Shown here in pieces: positions 44,258 through 54,161 of a DNA stretch of 64,000 nucleotides. The stretch spans positions 2,787,117-2,851,116 of the forward strand of contig NW_004450303.1 of NCBI RefSeq assembly GCF_000321225.1, in the 5' to 3' direction. This DNA comes from Odobenus rosmarus divergens (taxonomy: Eukaryota > Chordata > Mammalia > Carnivora > Odobenidae). Both the position numbers and the translations under genes were made by a program. The notes under the pieces are model-generated. The model was given only the letters and a program-made list of their open reading frames with translations, ran no database searches and was not told where the DNA came from. Each line of letters starts with the position of its first letter. Position 1 is the first letter of the stretch.

Positions 44258-44407
44258 TATCTTTTTTTTTGAGAGAGAGAGAGAGGAACAAAGTGCACAC
44301 AAGAGTGGGGGGGAGGGCAGGGGGAGAGGGAGAGAGAATCTTAAGCAGGTTCGATCTCACCCTGAGATCATGACCTGAGCCAAAAGCAAGAGTCACCCAG
44401 GTGCCCC
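44258..44407 (-). mobile_element. CanSINE, antisense, internally deleted (TSD 9 bp)
   Basis: A T run (44262-44270), (GA)n, the GA-rich block, then a jump from 'aatcttaagcaggttcgatctcac' to 'cctgagatcatgacctgag'. The usual 'gagtctgatgcggggctc' segment is missing, and the part near the 5' end is shortened. The TSD TATCTGGAA is at 44249-44257 and 44408-44416. Confidence 0.92.
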
Positions 44408-44514
44408 TATCTGGAACCTTAAGTAATGTATTTTAGAGGGTACCCATTTTTATTTTGTTCAATATGCCTTTAGTCTCACTTAAGTGATTTTTTAATTTTT
44501 GTAAAATGACAATA

Positions 44515-44700
44515 ATAATGACAATAATATTTAACAAATGTATTCTAGTCTGCCAAGTGTTTTAAATGCAGTGACTCATTTAAATTTCACAATAGACTTG
44601 CAAGGTGGGTACTATTATATCTGTTTTACTTATGAAGAAAACAATTGTAAAAAGGTTAAGTCACTTTTAACTGGCCATTGCTCACCAGTTCTGATTTTCT
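44515..44700 (+). mobile_element. MIR SINE
   Basis: 'aatgacaataataatgacaataatatttaacaaatg', 'ctgccaagtgttttaaatgcagtgactcatttaaatttcacaatagacttgcaaggtgggtactattatatctgttttacttatgaag' is a typical MIR middle and 3' part. Confidence 0.87.
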
Positions 44701-44724
44701 ACAATAAGCACCATTACTACTGCC

Positions 44725-45305
44725 ATAAGTGTAATCAATTCATTTATTCATTTATTCCACAAATACTCATTGACCCCCTTGCTAAATGGGAATCACTACT
44801 CTAGGCAGAGAGGACAGCAGTAAATTTACATTTTAGGGTCGGGGATCAGAAAATAAATGAGTAAATATATAAATAAACAAGATTATTTCAGTTAGAGGAT
44901 TAAGTGCCAAGGGCCACCATGTCTAGCCACGCAAGTTGTGACTCTAAGTATTGTGAAGAAAATAAATCAAGATGGTGCAATGGGGAGTGACCGGGAGTGA
45001 TTTTAAATTAAGTAGTCAGAGAAGGCTTCTTGGAGGAGGTAGCATTGGAGCTGAGATTTAAATGACAAAAAGTAACCAACCTTGGGAAGATCTTGGTCAG
45101 GGGCACCAGGCAGAGCGAACAACTGGTACAAAAACTTTGAGGCAGGAACAAGTTTTCTGAGGACAAGAAACCTAAAGAAGGCCAGTGGGGCTGGAACCCA
45201 GTAAGCAGGGGAGGGGAGGGAAGACGACTGGGGGTGGGGGGCCACTGGACTGGACCACATGTGGCCTTCCTAGCCATAGTAAGGAGCGTGAAATGCATTA
45301 CTAGA
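44725..45305 (+). mobile_element. Long L2 LINE fragment
   Basis: The L2 order is intact over about 580 bp: 'ttcatttattccacaaatactcattgac', 'gggatcagaaaataaatgag', 'gtcagagaaggcttcttggaggaggtagcattggagctgagatttaaatgac', 'ccaggcagagcgaacaactggtacaaaaactttgaggcaggaacaag', 'gaaggccagtggggctgga' and 'ccttcctagccatagtaaggag'. One of the clearest ancient relics in the window. Confidence 0.92.
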
Positions 45306-45413
45306 ATACTAATGTAAACCTTCCTTTTAAACTATTGTCATTAACATTTATAGAGATAAAGCAGAAGCTTGAGAACTTTTCCAACTCTTGGGATGCTTGG
45401 ATATTTTAAGGCC

Positions 45414-45481
45414 AAAAAAAAAAAAAAGAAGAAAAGCGATGGACCATCTCCCCGGAAACACACACACACACACACACACAC
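45414..45481. repeat. Poly-A run and (CA)n microsatellite
   Basis: About 14 A at 45414-45427 and a (CA)n of about 11 units at 45459-45481. The spacer between is not recognised. Confidence 0.93.
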
Positions 45482-45816
45482 GGATATGTGCACACTATTT
45501 CAGGAGGTATCTGGATTCATGCTACCCCAGGAGCTTATATATGGGCCCATGGACTTCGGGTTCAGAGAAATCACAAAATCTCTTTAACAATGAGCTAAAT
45601 GAAATGTGGCCATTAAATGATAAGTATAATCCACACTTAAGTAGACAGTTCTCCCCCCCCAAAATTAGATAGTCCAGTTCAGACTATAAGGCACACTACC
45701 CTACACAAGGCTAAGTTTCCAGTTTCAACCTCAGAGGTCTATGTTGTTTTTGTTTTGTTTTGGTAACAGATCCACAATCTCCTTTTTGCAATTCTTCCAT
45801 GCAAAAGCCAAATTCT
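45482..45816. other. Unassigned interval
   Basis: Contains a C run (45653-45660) and TTTTTGTTTTGTTTTGGT near 45749. No element recognised. Confidence 0.3.
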
Positions 45817-46012
45817 TTTTTTTTTTTTAAAGATTTTATTTATTTGAGAGAGAGAGAGTGAGAGACAGAGAGCACGAGAGGGAAGAGGGTCAGAGGGAGA
45901 AGCAGACTCCCTGCTGAGCAGGGAGCCCGATGCGGGACTCGATCCCGGGACTCCAGGATCATGACCTGAGCCGAAGGCAGTCGCTTAACCAACTGAGCCA
46001 CCCAGGCGCCCC
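45817..46012 (-). mobile_element. Full-length CanSINE, antisense (TSD 14 bp)
   Basis: T head, 'gattttatttatttgagagag', the intact 'gggactcgatcccggga' B-box region, and GGGGCGCCTGGGTGGCTCAG at the minus-strand 5' end. The exact TSD AAAAGCCAAATTCT is at 45803-45816 and 46013-46026. A young copy, close to consensus. Confidence 0.97.
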
Positions 46013-46102
46013 AAAAGCCAAATTCTAAAAGCCGAAAACAATAATTTCATAAATCAATTACCAGAAAAATTTGACCTAACTGATGTGAGGTTATTTATGA
46101 TT

Positions 46103-46192
46103 TGTCTTTATTTGTGCAACTCCTGTGTTTTGTAGCGGAGATAAATGTGTTGGATTATAGAGCAATGCCTTAGTCTTCACTGGTTCTGATGA
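46103..46192. repeat. Unknown repeat, copy 1 of a pair
   Basis: The block containing TTTATTTGTG, TGTTTTGTAG and GTTGGATTATAG followed by 'caatgcc' recurs in the same order at 48872-48966 at about 75% identity by eye. I cannot assign it to a family. Confidence 0.5.
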
Positions 46193-46199
46193 TAAATGA

Positions 46200-46285
46200 G
46201 AGATAGATGATCTAGATAGGTAGGTAGGTAGATAGATATGTACACATACATAGGTACATACATACTTAGACGGATACATAGATCC
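46200..46285. repeat. Compound tetranucleotide microsatellite (GATA/GGTA/CATA)
   Basis: AGATAGATGATCTAGATAGG, then GTAGGTAGGTAGATAGATAT and ACATACATAGGTACATACAT. It produces strings of Tyr/Ser in spurious frames. Confidence 0.92.
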
Positions 46286-47460
46286 CTACACCTGCTCCCA
46301 AAAATTACCAGAATTCTGCAACACACGAGACTTTGGGATTTGGGGGTAAGGAAACATAGACCTGTGTTAAGTTTTCTTCCTTCCGAAATGTTTCTTGAGT
46401 ATTTTCCACGTCTTCTTGATGTGTTCGAGATCCCAAACATAAGTCAGCATCCAGGGCTCTAACCCCTTATATCCAGCTGGTGTTCTGACGGGTTTTAGAT
46501 GACAGCCTAGTATTTCCTCCGAGCAGACCACCTTGGGCGTACGAAGGCTACAGGACACTGTGAACATTCTCCCTCAGCGTATAAAACACACCTGTACCAA
46601 ATTAATTTGTGCTTATCCAGTGTGAAGTTCAGCCTTTCTTACCTATGAAGGGTGGTCTATTGACTTAGCTGCTGTGCAAAACAAGCCCATGCAGGGAGAC
46701 GGGCCTCTCGAGGGGCTTTTCCAAGAATTATTCCCAACATATTCCCAAGCTTGTTTCTTCTCTTGTTTTCTCCATTCTTATTTAACGTTTATTTATATAG
46801 CGTAGCTTTGTATTTTCAAGGCATTTTGGCCACCATTTAATTGCTAATCCATCCCACATTGTTGTAAAGTCGGCATTATTCTCCTTGTGCTGCGGAGAGA
46901 GACCCAGAAATGGGTTAAGTAATTTTCTCAAGGAATCTGAATGTGAGTCAGTGATTAGGCTTCAATTAGAACTCAGTTTCATATGCGCAATGTTCTTTTC
47001 TCAGGTCTCTGGGGCACCATGTTATTATCTGGGAAATGTTCCCAAAGACCAAAGTAATTATCCCTAGCTATGATGCTTCTGCCTAAGAAATAAACACTTC
47101 TGGGGGCAGAAGAGGAGGGAAGAACTGTAAGGAAATAAATTTCCTAATTTTCCATAATGTATTAACGTATTGAATGTAATGAATGTACTACCTCTTCTTC
47201 AGTCTTTGTAAAATCATCCCCTCAGTATTTTAATATACTCTAACATGACGACCAAAAGCCTAAAACAATTATACTTTCAGAAATAAAACAGTGAATTAAA
47301 ACTTAGAGTTGAACTTTTGTTGAGTACATTCACTTATTTATTTTATTTTGTGTGCTCAATTGAAAAGTTAAGGTTAATCTTTGTAGGAGGTGGAAAACCA
47401 GAAAAGAACACATATTTGATTAAAAAAAAAAAAAACCTCTAGTGGAGATCTGTCAAGGTT
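46286..47460. other. Unassigned 1.2 kb
   Basis: Somewhat CpG-richer at about 46380-46580 (for example GGGCGTACGAAG). No repeat core and no recognisable frame; a run of 14 A lies near 47422. Confidence 0.35.
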
Positions 47461-47474
47461 AAAATATTTCTTTT

Positions 47475-47659
47475 TTTTTTTTTAAGATTTATTTATTTAT
47501 TTATTTGACAGAGAACAAGCAGGGGGAGCAGCAGAGGGAGAGGGAAAAGCAGGCTCCCCGCTGAGCAGGGAGCCTGAAACGGGGTTCGATCCCAGGACCC
47601 CAGGATCATGACCTGAGCTGATGGCAGCTGCTTAACCGACTGAGCCACCCAGGAGCCCC
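47475..47659 (-). mobile_element. CanSINE, antisense (TSD 14 bp)
   Basis: T head, TTTATTTATTTATTTATTTG, GA-rich block, reversed 'gggttcgatcccaggacc' (a good B-box) and GGGGCTCCTGGGTGGCTCAG at the minus-strand 5' end. The exact TSD AAAATATTTCTTTT is at 47461-47474 and 47660-47673. Confidence 0.97.
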
Positions 47660-47673
47660 AAAATATTTCTTTT

Positions 47674-48871
47674 AATTCAATCCATAGGTTTTCGAATATG
47701 AAAATCTGACCGATAGCTCAATAAGGAAAGGAGGGCACATTTGGAGGGATTATTCTTCTCTAGCTTTCTCCAATTCTTTCTCTCCCCTACATCGTCTTGT
47801 GGACACCCCTTAATTACATTTTTTCTTCCCCTGCTCCTTTCGGGATCCCCTTAACTGACCTTCCCCATTTATATGCAAGTTGCATCCAGGTTTTTCTTAA
47901 CCTGTACCTCAACCCCTTAGGTCATTGTAGGATCTGCTATTGTACATGTAAATTTCCATCTGTATCTATTTCAGGTCTCCAGAAGTCCAATTTGACAACT
48001 CAATTTTGTATTTTATTTTTACACTGCTTCACTTCCCATCAATGTCAGTGATAATTCCCTTGAGTCTTTGGACCATCTCCTCTTTTGTATATGTTTTAAA
48101 GAAAAGTAACACATTTCTGCTTATAATGTGTTGTAATTGCTCTCATTTCCTACCCCCTCAGAAGCCCAATGGCTCCCTCTCTCAGTGGGATTCCTCATGG
48201 CACCACCAGCATAATTGCCCTGTGTTCACCATTCAGATCACATCAGAGCCATCCTAAAAAATCTTTCAGTGGTTCTCAGGATTATAGCTCTCAAAAATGA
48301 GCCATGTAAACCATTCTGTTTGTTCTTCAAATACCACACTTATATGTTCCCTGAAACAATTTAGGGTGTTCCTTTTTCTCCAATCATGGCCCAATTTGTT
48401 GGTCTCTAAGGGCTTGGAAGAATTCTTTCTGAACATTCCCTAGATTTCCACTTACACATGTAATAGCCTCTTCTGTTCCATCCCACACATTGTAATTTTC
48501 TTCCTTTAATCTTCAACTCTTCTCCTTTCACCAAGAAGTCTTTCCTTATTAACGTTACATGCCCCAAATCTCTCCACTTACCAATTGTTTATTACTTCTG
48601 TTTTCATACTTTGGTTTTTTTAAATTCCTATTTTGTAAATTCTTCTTGTTATTCTCACATCTGTCTTGCCTTTGTCTCAAAGGAAATAATCTTTATAGCT
48701 AGTGAATCACAAACACACAATACCAGTTCTATGCCATGCCCTTAATTATCTGTTGTCTATTTACTTAAAAGAGGGAGAGAGAGAGAGAGATTGAAAGATT
48801 TAATGTGCCTTTTTCTACCAGAAAAAAAAAATCTCTGGAGTTTGTTTTTTTGTTTTTTGTTTTTTTTTTAA
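47674..48871. other. Unassigned pyrimidine-biased 1.2 kb, possible L2 traces
   Basis: 'aatctttcagtggttctcaggattatagc' and 'gttccctgaaac' near 48260-48360 faintly recall the L2 string 'cccttcagtggctccccattgcc'. A (GA)n run sits at 48773-48791 and poly-T at 48838-48870. No coding signal. Confidence 0.35.
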
Positions 48872-48966
48872 TTTCTGTTTATTTGTGTCACCCATATGTT
48901 TTGTAGTAGACATAATGAAGAGTTGGATTATAGGGTGATGCCTCATTCTCCACTGTTTGTATTACT
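48872..48966. repeat. Unknown repeat, copy 2 of a pair
   Basis: Partner of 46103-46192: TTTATTTGTG, TGTTTTGTAG, AGTTGGATTATAG and 'gatgcc' in the same order and orientation. Both copies also follow an ACCAGAAAAA word. Family unknown. Confidence 0.5.
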
Positions 48967-49029
48967 CTATATAGTGTTACTATGTATAGGAGAGAGGGAG
49001 AGCTCTATGTATCTATCCGAGGTGAGTAG

Positions 49030-49205
49030 AGTATAGAGTCAGTAGACATCAGAGCCAGAATGCCTTGGATTATATTTCAGTCAAAACCTTAATTATTAAC
49101 TCTGTGGACCCAATCAAGTTAACTTCTCTGTGCCTCAGTTCCCTCACTGATTACACAGAAATAATTACAGTACTTACCTCTTAAGATGAGTGTGAAGTTT
49201 TAACA
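49030..49205 (+). mobile_element. MIR SINE
   Basis: 'tagagtcagtagacatcagagccagaatgccttggattatatttcag', 'atcaagttaacttctctgtgcctcagttccctcactgattacac' and 'gtacttacctcttaag' follow MIR from the 5' region to the 3' core. Confidence 0.87.
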
Positions 49206-49225
49206 AGAAACTGTACTTAAAAAAC

Positions 49226-49393
49226 CTTTTTTAAAAAAAGGCTTTATTTATTTATTTGAGAGAGAGCGAGAGCGAGCATGAGCTGGGGGTGGGGGGGGAA
49301 GAGGGAGAGGGAGTGGGAAAAGCAGATTCCCTACTGAGCAGGGAGCCAGATATGAGGCTGGATCTCCGGACCCTGAGCCACCCAGGCACCCCC
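49226..49393 (-). mobile_element. CanSINE, antisense, internally deleted (TSD 13 bp)
   Basis: The GA-rich and G-rich blocks are present, but the sequence jumps from GGATCTCCGGACCCT to GAGCCACCCAGGCACCCC, losing about 40 bp between the B-box side and the 5' end. The TSD GTACTTAAAAAAC is at 49213-49225 and 49394-49406, so the element is complete apart from the deletion. Confidence 0.94.
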
Positions 49394-49406
49394 GTACTTA
49401 AAAAAC

Positions 49407-49774
49407 TTAATAGCGTCTGGGACAAAGTAAATACTCAACAATATATAACTTCATCTTCTTTAAAATTAGATTGAGTTTCTTATGTGACTTTCAACATGCT
49501 GGCTTGGGGGAGAGAGTGTAGACAGCAGAATATAAAAGAACATTCTTCCAGCTTCAGAATAATTAGTAATATAAAATATTTAGTGTGGTTAGTAAGTAAA
49601 GTTACAAATTCAATTATAGTGTATCCTACTGAGAAATTTCATATTTTAATCATTCCGGTAGTAAAATATGCATTTATTTAAGGAAAATATATACACTCAG
49701 ATGTAGGAATTTCTCTATATGTTCTCAACATTGAATAAATGTAAATGTAAACATAAATGTTCTTCCCTGAATAG
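49407..49774. other. Unassigned AT-rich interval
   Basis: Nothing recognisable; a 65-codon frame at 49484-49681 appears to be chance. Confidence 0.3.
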
Positions 49775-49954
49775 TGGAAAACCACTGAAATCTTAGAGGT
49801 GAGCAATTAAGAGGAGGCTTGTAACCCCATGAGAGAAACAAGCTAAATAGTAGATGAACCAAAAGTTTAAAAAGGAGAATCAGAGAAAGAGACCGTAAAA
49901 AAGAGAGCTCCTAGGGTGGAAACAAACTCAAAGATTCTCTTCAAGGATCACCCC
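49775..49954 (+). repeat. Direct repeat A (partner 51157-51338)
   Basis: 180 bp, starting TGGAAAACCACTGAAATC and ending TTCAAGGATCACCCC, that recurs about 1.38 kb downstream in the same orientation at roughly 90% identity by hand alignment, including a perfectly shared 24-bp core from 49801. The downstream copy leads into L1M-like sequence. Confidence 0.88.
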
Positions 49955-51156
49955 CTCTTTACCAATCCAAATAGCAAATCCTGTAATAGAGTGTTCTCAT
50001 CCTACTGGATTGTTAGCCCTAACAATTCATTCACAGCAGTGTCTGTATCTGTCCTCCAACAGCCGTTTTTATGTCCAAAATTTCCCCAAATCTATAATCA
50101 GTAAAATGATAATAAATGATCCCACTAATATAACTCCCTCGTATCATTCTTGTACATAGAAAATCATCAAGTAATATTCAGTAAATTTAATTGACTAATG
50201 TTTTACCTACCCTAGGTATAAAATCAACACCAACATAACCTGGTTCAAATTTATGAAAATAATATAGCAACTATGCAGGTATTTACATGATTAAATAAAA
50301 TAAGTCCTGTGAACATCTAATAAATTTAGGAATAATTTTGCTAGTTTCAGAGCTGAAATACAAGTTATTTTCTTAATAAAGTCAGGAAAGTTTACAAGAC
50401 AAAACTGCATGGTGAGTTGATACTTTGAAGCATCTCCTGCTCACTGGACACATGGCAACAATAGAGATAAAGAAACTAAAACTTAAAAGGATAAAGTAGA
50501 ACTCAAAAGCAAGATAAGCATTTATAATGGATTAAAAACAGAGCCAAAGCACACAGCTATGAGTCATGCTACGGTCTGACCTAGCAGCGGGCAGTAAGTA
50601 GTAGCTGGAAGGAGACAGGGTCTAAAATGTGCTTGAAAATTGGATTTTTGGGGTAGCTTTCCTATTCTTGAGTAGAGGCCCAAATAAGCCACTCAGGGGC
50701 CAAGACTAATTGGAAGATGGGAACTAGGGAGGGACATTTTAGGCCCTGTCCCCGGCCCCCAGGTTTATGCTAGGCAGGCATGGCCAAGAGAACCTGTCTC
50801 CTTTCCTGAAACAGTTCCCAGGCATAGAAAAGAAGCTCTAATCCAGGGGCAGTAGGCTGAGGATACTGAGACTCAAGGGCTTCTGCCCAGGCTCACTTAT
50901 AGGGCAAATATTCCATGCCAGGAGGAGCTAATTGAGAAGACCAGGGTCTAGCATCTCCACTCAGAGCTCTACTCATAGACCAGGGGTATCCCTCTGGGAG
51001 AAGTGGTCTTCTGTCCCGGTTAGGGCTGCATTGCGGTGCAGTAGTTTTGCTTAGGGGGAGAGAAGGATTAAAAGAACAAAGAGCAGTACAACTCAATTTA
51101 AGGTTAACTGATTGCATTTGGAACAGAGTATGGGTAAGTTCATGGCTAAGGGGTTT
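49955..51156. other. Spacer between the direct repeats, possibly old L1 5' sequence
   Basis: AT-rich up to about 50400, then GC-richer (50560-51060, GTCCCCGGCCCCCAGG). The second half may be L1 5' UTR, since L1M-type sequence follows at 51564. No element can be anchored securely and no open frame is convincing. Confidence 0.3.
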
Positions 51157-51338
51157 TGGAAAACAATTGAGATCTTGGTGGTGAGCAATTAAGAGGAGGC
51201 TTGTAACTTCATGAGAGAAACAAGCTAAATGGTAGATGAACCAGAAGTTTAAAAGGGAGAATCAGAGAAAGAGACAGTAAAAAACGATAACTCCTACGGT
51301 GGAAACAAATCTCAAAGTTTCTCTTCAAAGATCACCCC
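51157..51338 (+). repeat. Direct repeat B (partner 49775-49954), split downstream by a SINE
   Basis: 182 bp, from TGGAAAACAATTGAGATC to CAAAGATCACCCC. A CanSINE was inserted at its 3' edge, so the TSD CAAAGATCACCCCT belongs to this repeat. The repeat therefore predates the SINE. Confidence 0.88.
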
Positions 51339-51339
51339 T

Positions 51340-51549
51340 GCGGGGCACCCGGGTGGCTCAGTTGGTTAAGCATCTGCCTTCGGCTCAGGTCATGATCCCA
51401 GGGTCCTGGGATCGTGCCCCACATCAGGCTTCCTGCTCAGCGGGAAGCCTGCTTCTCCCTCTCCTCCTGCCCCTCCCCCTGGTTATGCGCTCGCTCGCTC
51501 TCTCTCTCTGTCAAATAAATAAATAAAATCTTAAAAAAAAATAACAACA
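51340..51549 (+). mobile_element. Full-length CanSINE (TSD 14 bp)
   Basis: Starts GCGGGGCACCCGGGTGGCTC; body 'cttcggctcaggtcatgatcccagggtcctggg'; (CGCT)-like GCGCTCGCTCGCTCTCTCTC stretch; tail AAATAAATAAATAAAATCTT. The exact TSD CAAAGATCACCCCT is at 51326-51339 and 51550-51563. Confidence 0.97.
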
Positions 51550-51563
51550 CAAAGATCACCCCT

Positions 51564-52054
51564 ACGAAGCGGACCCTAAGGGACCCAATTTAAGGGGTCA
51601 GACTGTGAAGCAATTTATGCCCCAAGGCATTGTCAGAAACAATAGAGCGATCCACCAGCAATGAGTGGAAGCTAGCAGCAATTTGTGATATCAACAGAGG
51701 CAGTCAGCTAATAGAGAAATCAGGGTAATCAGGGTAAAAGAGCACTGCAAAATCCTTTCTCTACTAAGGGTTGATTAGACACACGTCAAGGCTGCGTCTG
51801 CTGCGAAATGACATCAGAGGCTGCTCTCAGGAGGAGAACTAGACTTTACTAAAACAGTCCACCCAAGTCACAAAACAACTAACATGGAAACAACAAGCCT
51901 TCGTGTGGGGGGTGGGGAGAGCTGGCACCAACAGTTGCTTTACTATATTATCTAAAATGTCCAGATTTTAGCCAAATACCATGACACACACAAAGAACAT
52001 GGTAAGCGTTATTGACAGGGAAAAAAACAGGCAACAGAAACTACTCTGTACGAT
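51564..52054 (+). mobile_element. Probable ancient L1 (L1M) 5' region
   Basis: 'tgtgaagcaatttatgccccaaggcattgtcag' and 'aaaatgtccagattttagccaaataccatgacacacac...gggaaaaaaacaggcaacagaaact' resemble the L1ME/L1M 5' stretch that reads 'gtccagttttcaac.aaaaattatgagacatgc...aaaaaagcaggcaacagaaactg'. Family assignment is tentative. Confidence 0.5.
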
Positions 52055-52335
52055 GCTATAATGATAGATACGTATTAATACACACTTTTCCAAATGCATA
52101 GAATGTACAACACCAAGAGTGAACTCCAGGGTAATCTATGGGTTTTAGGTGATTATGATGTGTCTATGCAGGTTCATCAGTTAGAACAAAGGTACCACAC
52201 TGGTGGGTGAGGCTAGTAATGGGGGAGGATATGCATATGTCGGGGCAGGGAATATAGGGAACTCTCTGTACTTTACTTTTAATTTAGCTCTGAACCTAAA
52301 AAACGACTTTAAAAAATTACAGTCTTTAAGTATGG
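52055..52335 (+). mobile_element. Ancient L1 (L1MA/MB type) 3' end
   Basis: 'catagaatgtacaacaccaagagtgaactccagggtaatctatgggttttaggtgattatgatgtgtctatgcaggttcatcag', 'gtaccacactggtgggtgaggctagtaatgggggagg' and 'gaactctctgtactttac...ctctgaacctaaaa' match the L1M 3' UTR in detail. Confidence 0.88.
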
Positions 52336-52384
52336 AAAAAAAAATAGAATACATAACTTTGAAGGAATATAAAGACTGGCAGTA

Positions 52385-52815
52385 TTGATCAGCCAGATAC
52401 CAAGTTTTATAATAAAACTACTATAATTAAGACATCATGGAAATTATGCAAGTATAGACATGGATTGCCGAACGGAGAGTTCACCTACAGAAACATGTTA
52501 CAGAAAAATGGTAATATTACAAAACAGGCTGGAAATGACTGAAAGGAAAAAATGTTTGATAATTTCTTATCTGTATGGTAAAATAAAACAAAATTAGATC
52601 CTTACCTCATACTTTATATGAAAACAAGTTCCAGATGGACTAAAAGCCTAAATATAAAAAACAAAGCAATGGTATCTTGAGAGGAAAATTATTAGATAAC
52701 ATCATCATGATGAGGTAGCAAAGAATTTCTTTAAAATATACAAGAAAAAAAAGTCATGAAGCAGAAGAGTGATAAACTTGACTAAATTACACTATAAAAT
52801 TCTTTTTATAAACAC
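52385..52815 (+). mobile_element. Ancient L1 ORF2 fragment (after the RT domain)
   Basis: 'aaaactactataattaagacatcatgg', 'tagatccttacctcatactttatatgaaaacaagttccagatggactaaaagcctaaatataaaaaacaaagcaatgg' and 'gagtgataaacttgactaaattacac' follow L1 ORF2 in sense downstream of the RT domain. It is a copy separate from the 3' end just before it, which lies in the wrong order for one element. Confidence 0.8.
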
Positions 52816-53089
52816 ACTAGAAATGAAAATATAGGATTATATCTTTACTATTTTGGAACAGGAAGTGTGATATTGTAATATAAGAAATACATATTTTGGT
52901 CTTTGTTCCCAGCTCCAGGTCAGAGCTTCTAAAACCCTTGTAATTTCCTGAGAAGGACTATTGGAGCATCTTTTATTATAATATTTGGGTTTTGTTGCCA
53001 GTTCCTGAAATAGCTGAAGGGTGATAAAGTTGAAGGACTGTCTTCTGTTATGTATCAAGCCCTGTTCAACCACACCTGAGCTTATGTTA
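52816..53089. other. Unassigned interval
   Basis: Nothing recognised; a minus-strand 78-codon frame (53073-52837) looks like chance. Confidence 0.3.
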
Positions 53090-53400
53090 ATGAAGTGACT
53101 TTTTACAAGCTTCTAGGGATGGGGAGCTGGTTGCTAGGGGAACCAACCAGGTGATTAGAAGGTTGGAACTTTTAGCCCCACCCTTAATCTCTGGGGAAGA
53201 GGGGCTGGAAATGGATGGAATGGCCAATGTATTGACCAGTGGCCAATGATATAATTCATCATACCTATGTAATGAAGTCTCCATAACCCTAACCTAAGGA
53301 GTTCAGGGAGCTTCTGGGGCTGGTGAACACACTGAGGTGCCTGGAGGTTTGGCTGCACAAAGAATTTTATGTTGTTGTGGAATGGTGTGTTGACTCCTCA
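53090..53400 (+). mobile_element. Solo LTR fragment of an ancient endogenous retrovirus-like element
   Basis: 'gttgctaggggaaccaaccaggtgattagaaggttggaacttttagccccacccttaatctctggggaagaggggctgg', 'gaccagtggccaatgatataattcatcatacctatgtaatgaagtctccataa' and 'gagcttctggggctggtgaacacactgaggtgcctgg' follow a well-known old mammalian LTR. The family name was not recalled. No ends, TSD or internal coding sequence were found; it is inactive. Confidence 0.65.
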
Positions 53401-53928
53401 ATGCCTTTAGAAACCTGAGCCTCTTCTGTCTTCTCTCCAGCCATCTGTGGCACATGGTTTTTCTCTCATACCCCTCTCTTCCAGTCACAAGATGACCACT
53501 CCACCTCTAGCATTGTGTTTTCCGTCCAGACATGAAAAAGAAAGAGAGCAAAGTCAGTTGACTCTTTTGAAATAACTTTCCAAGAAGCCCCACTCAAAGT
53601 TTCTATTTGATCTTCATTGGCTAGAACTGTGTGACGTGTGTGTGGCATCTGTATCAGCAGGAAAGACCTGGGAAGGTGATCTTGTAGCTGGGCATGCTCC
53701 CTTGAACAAAAGCAGAGTTCTGTTAGGAAGATGAGGACAATGAACAGAATTGTATTGGGGAGCCAGCAGGACTATTGCAGAGATCATTGTTTTATGCATT
53801 CCAATAGGACCTTCATTTTGAGTCCAGTTCACTTGACTAGAAATGATTTGGGGGTAACAATCTGATTGGAAATTAATTTATTTGATTTCACTTAAGCCTC
53901 TGTGCATAGCGAGTGCACTGCTCCTATT
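53401..53928. other. Unassigned interval
   Basis: The first part may be the 3' portion of the LTR. Minus-strand frames of 60-72 codons have no motif. Confidence 0.3.
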
Positions 53929-53943
53929 TAAATGGCACGTATA

Positions 53944-54146
53944 GGGGCACCTGGGTGGCTCAGTCATTAAGCGTCTGCCTTCTGCTCAGGTCATGATCCC
54001 GGGGTCCTGGGATCGAGCCCCGCTTCCGGGTCCCTGCTCAACGGGAAGCCTGCTTCTCCCTCTCCCGTGCACCCTGCTTGTGTTCCCTCTCTTACTGTCT
54101 CTCTCTGTCAAATAAATAAATAAAATCTTTAAAAAAAATAAAAAAA
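53944..54146 (+). mobile_element. CanSINE (TSD 15 bp, one mismatch)
   Basis: Starts GGGGCACCTGGGTGGCTCAG; the A-box region is shortened (AGTCATTAAGCG); B-box-like GATCGAGCCC; tail AAATAAATAAATAAAATC. The TSD TAAATGGCACGTATA (53929-53943) matches TAAATGGCACATATA (54147-54161) with one transition. Confidence 0.97.
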
Positions 54147-54161
54147 TAAATGGCACATATA

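Noticed and set aside
45369..45672. Two frames of 72 and 94 codons with His-Thr repeats
   Set aside because: They are translations of the poly-A and (CA)n tracts.
46091..46440. Tyr/Ser-rich frames resembling a membrane protein
   Set aside because: Caused by the GATA/GGTA/CATA microsatellite.
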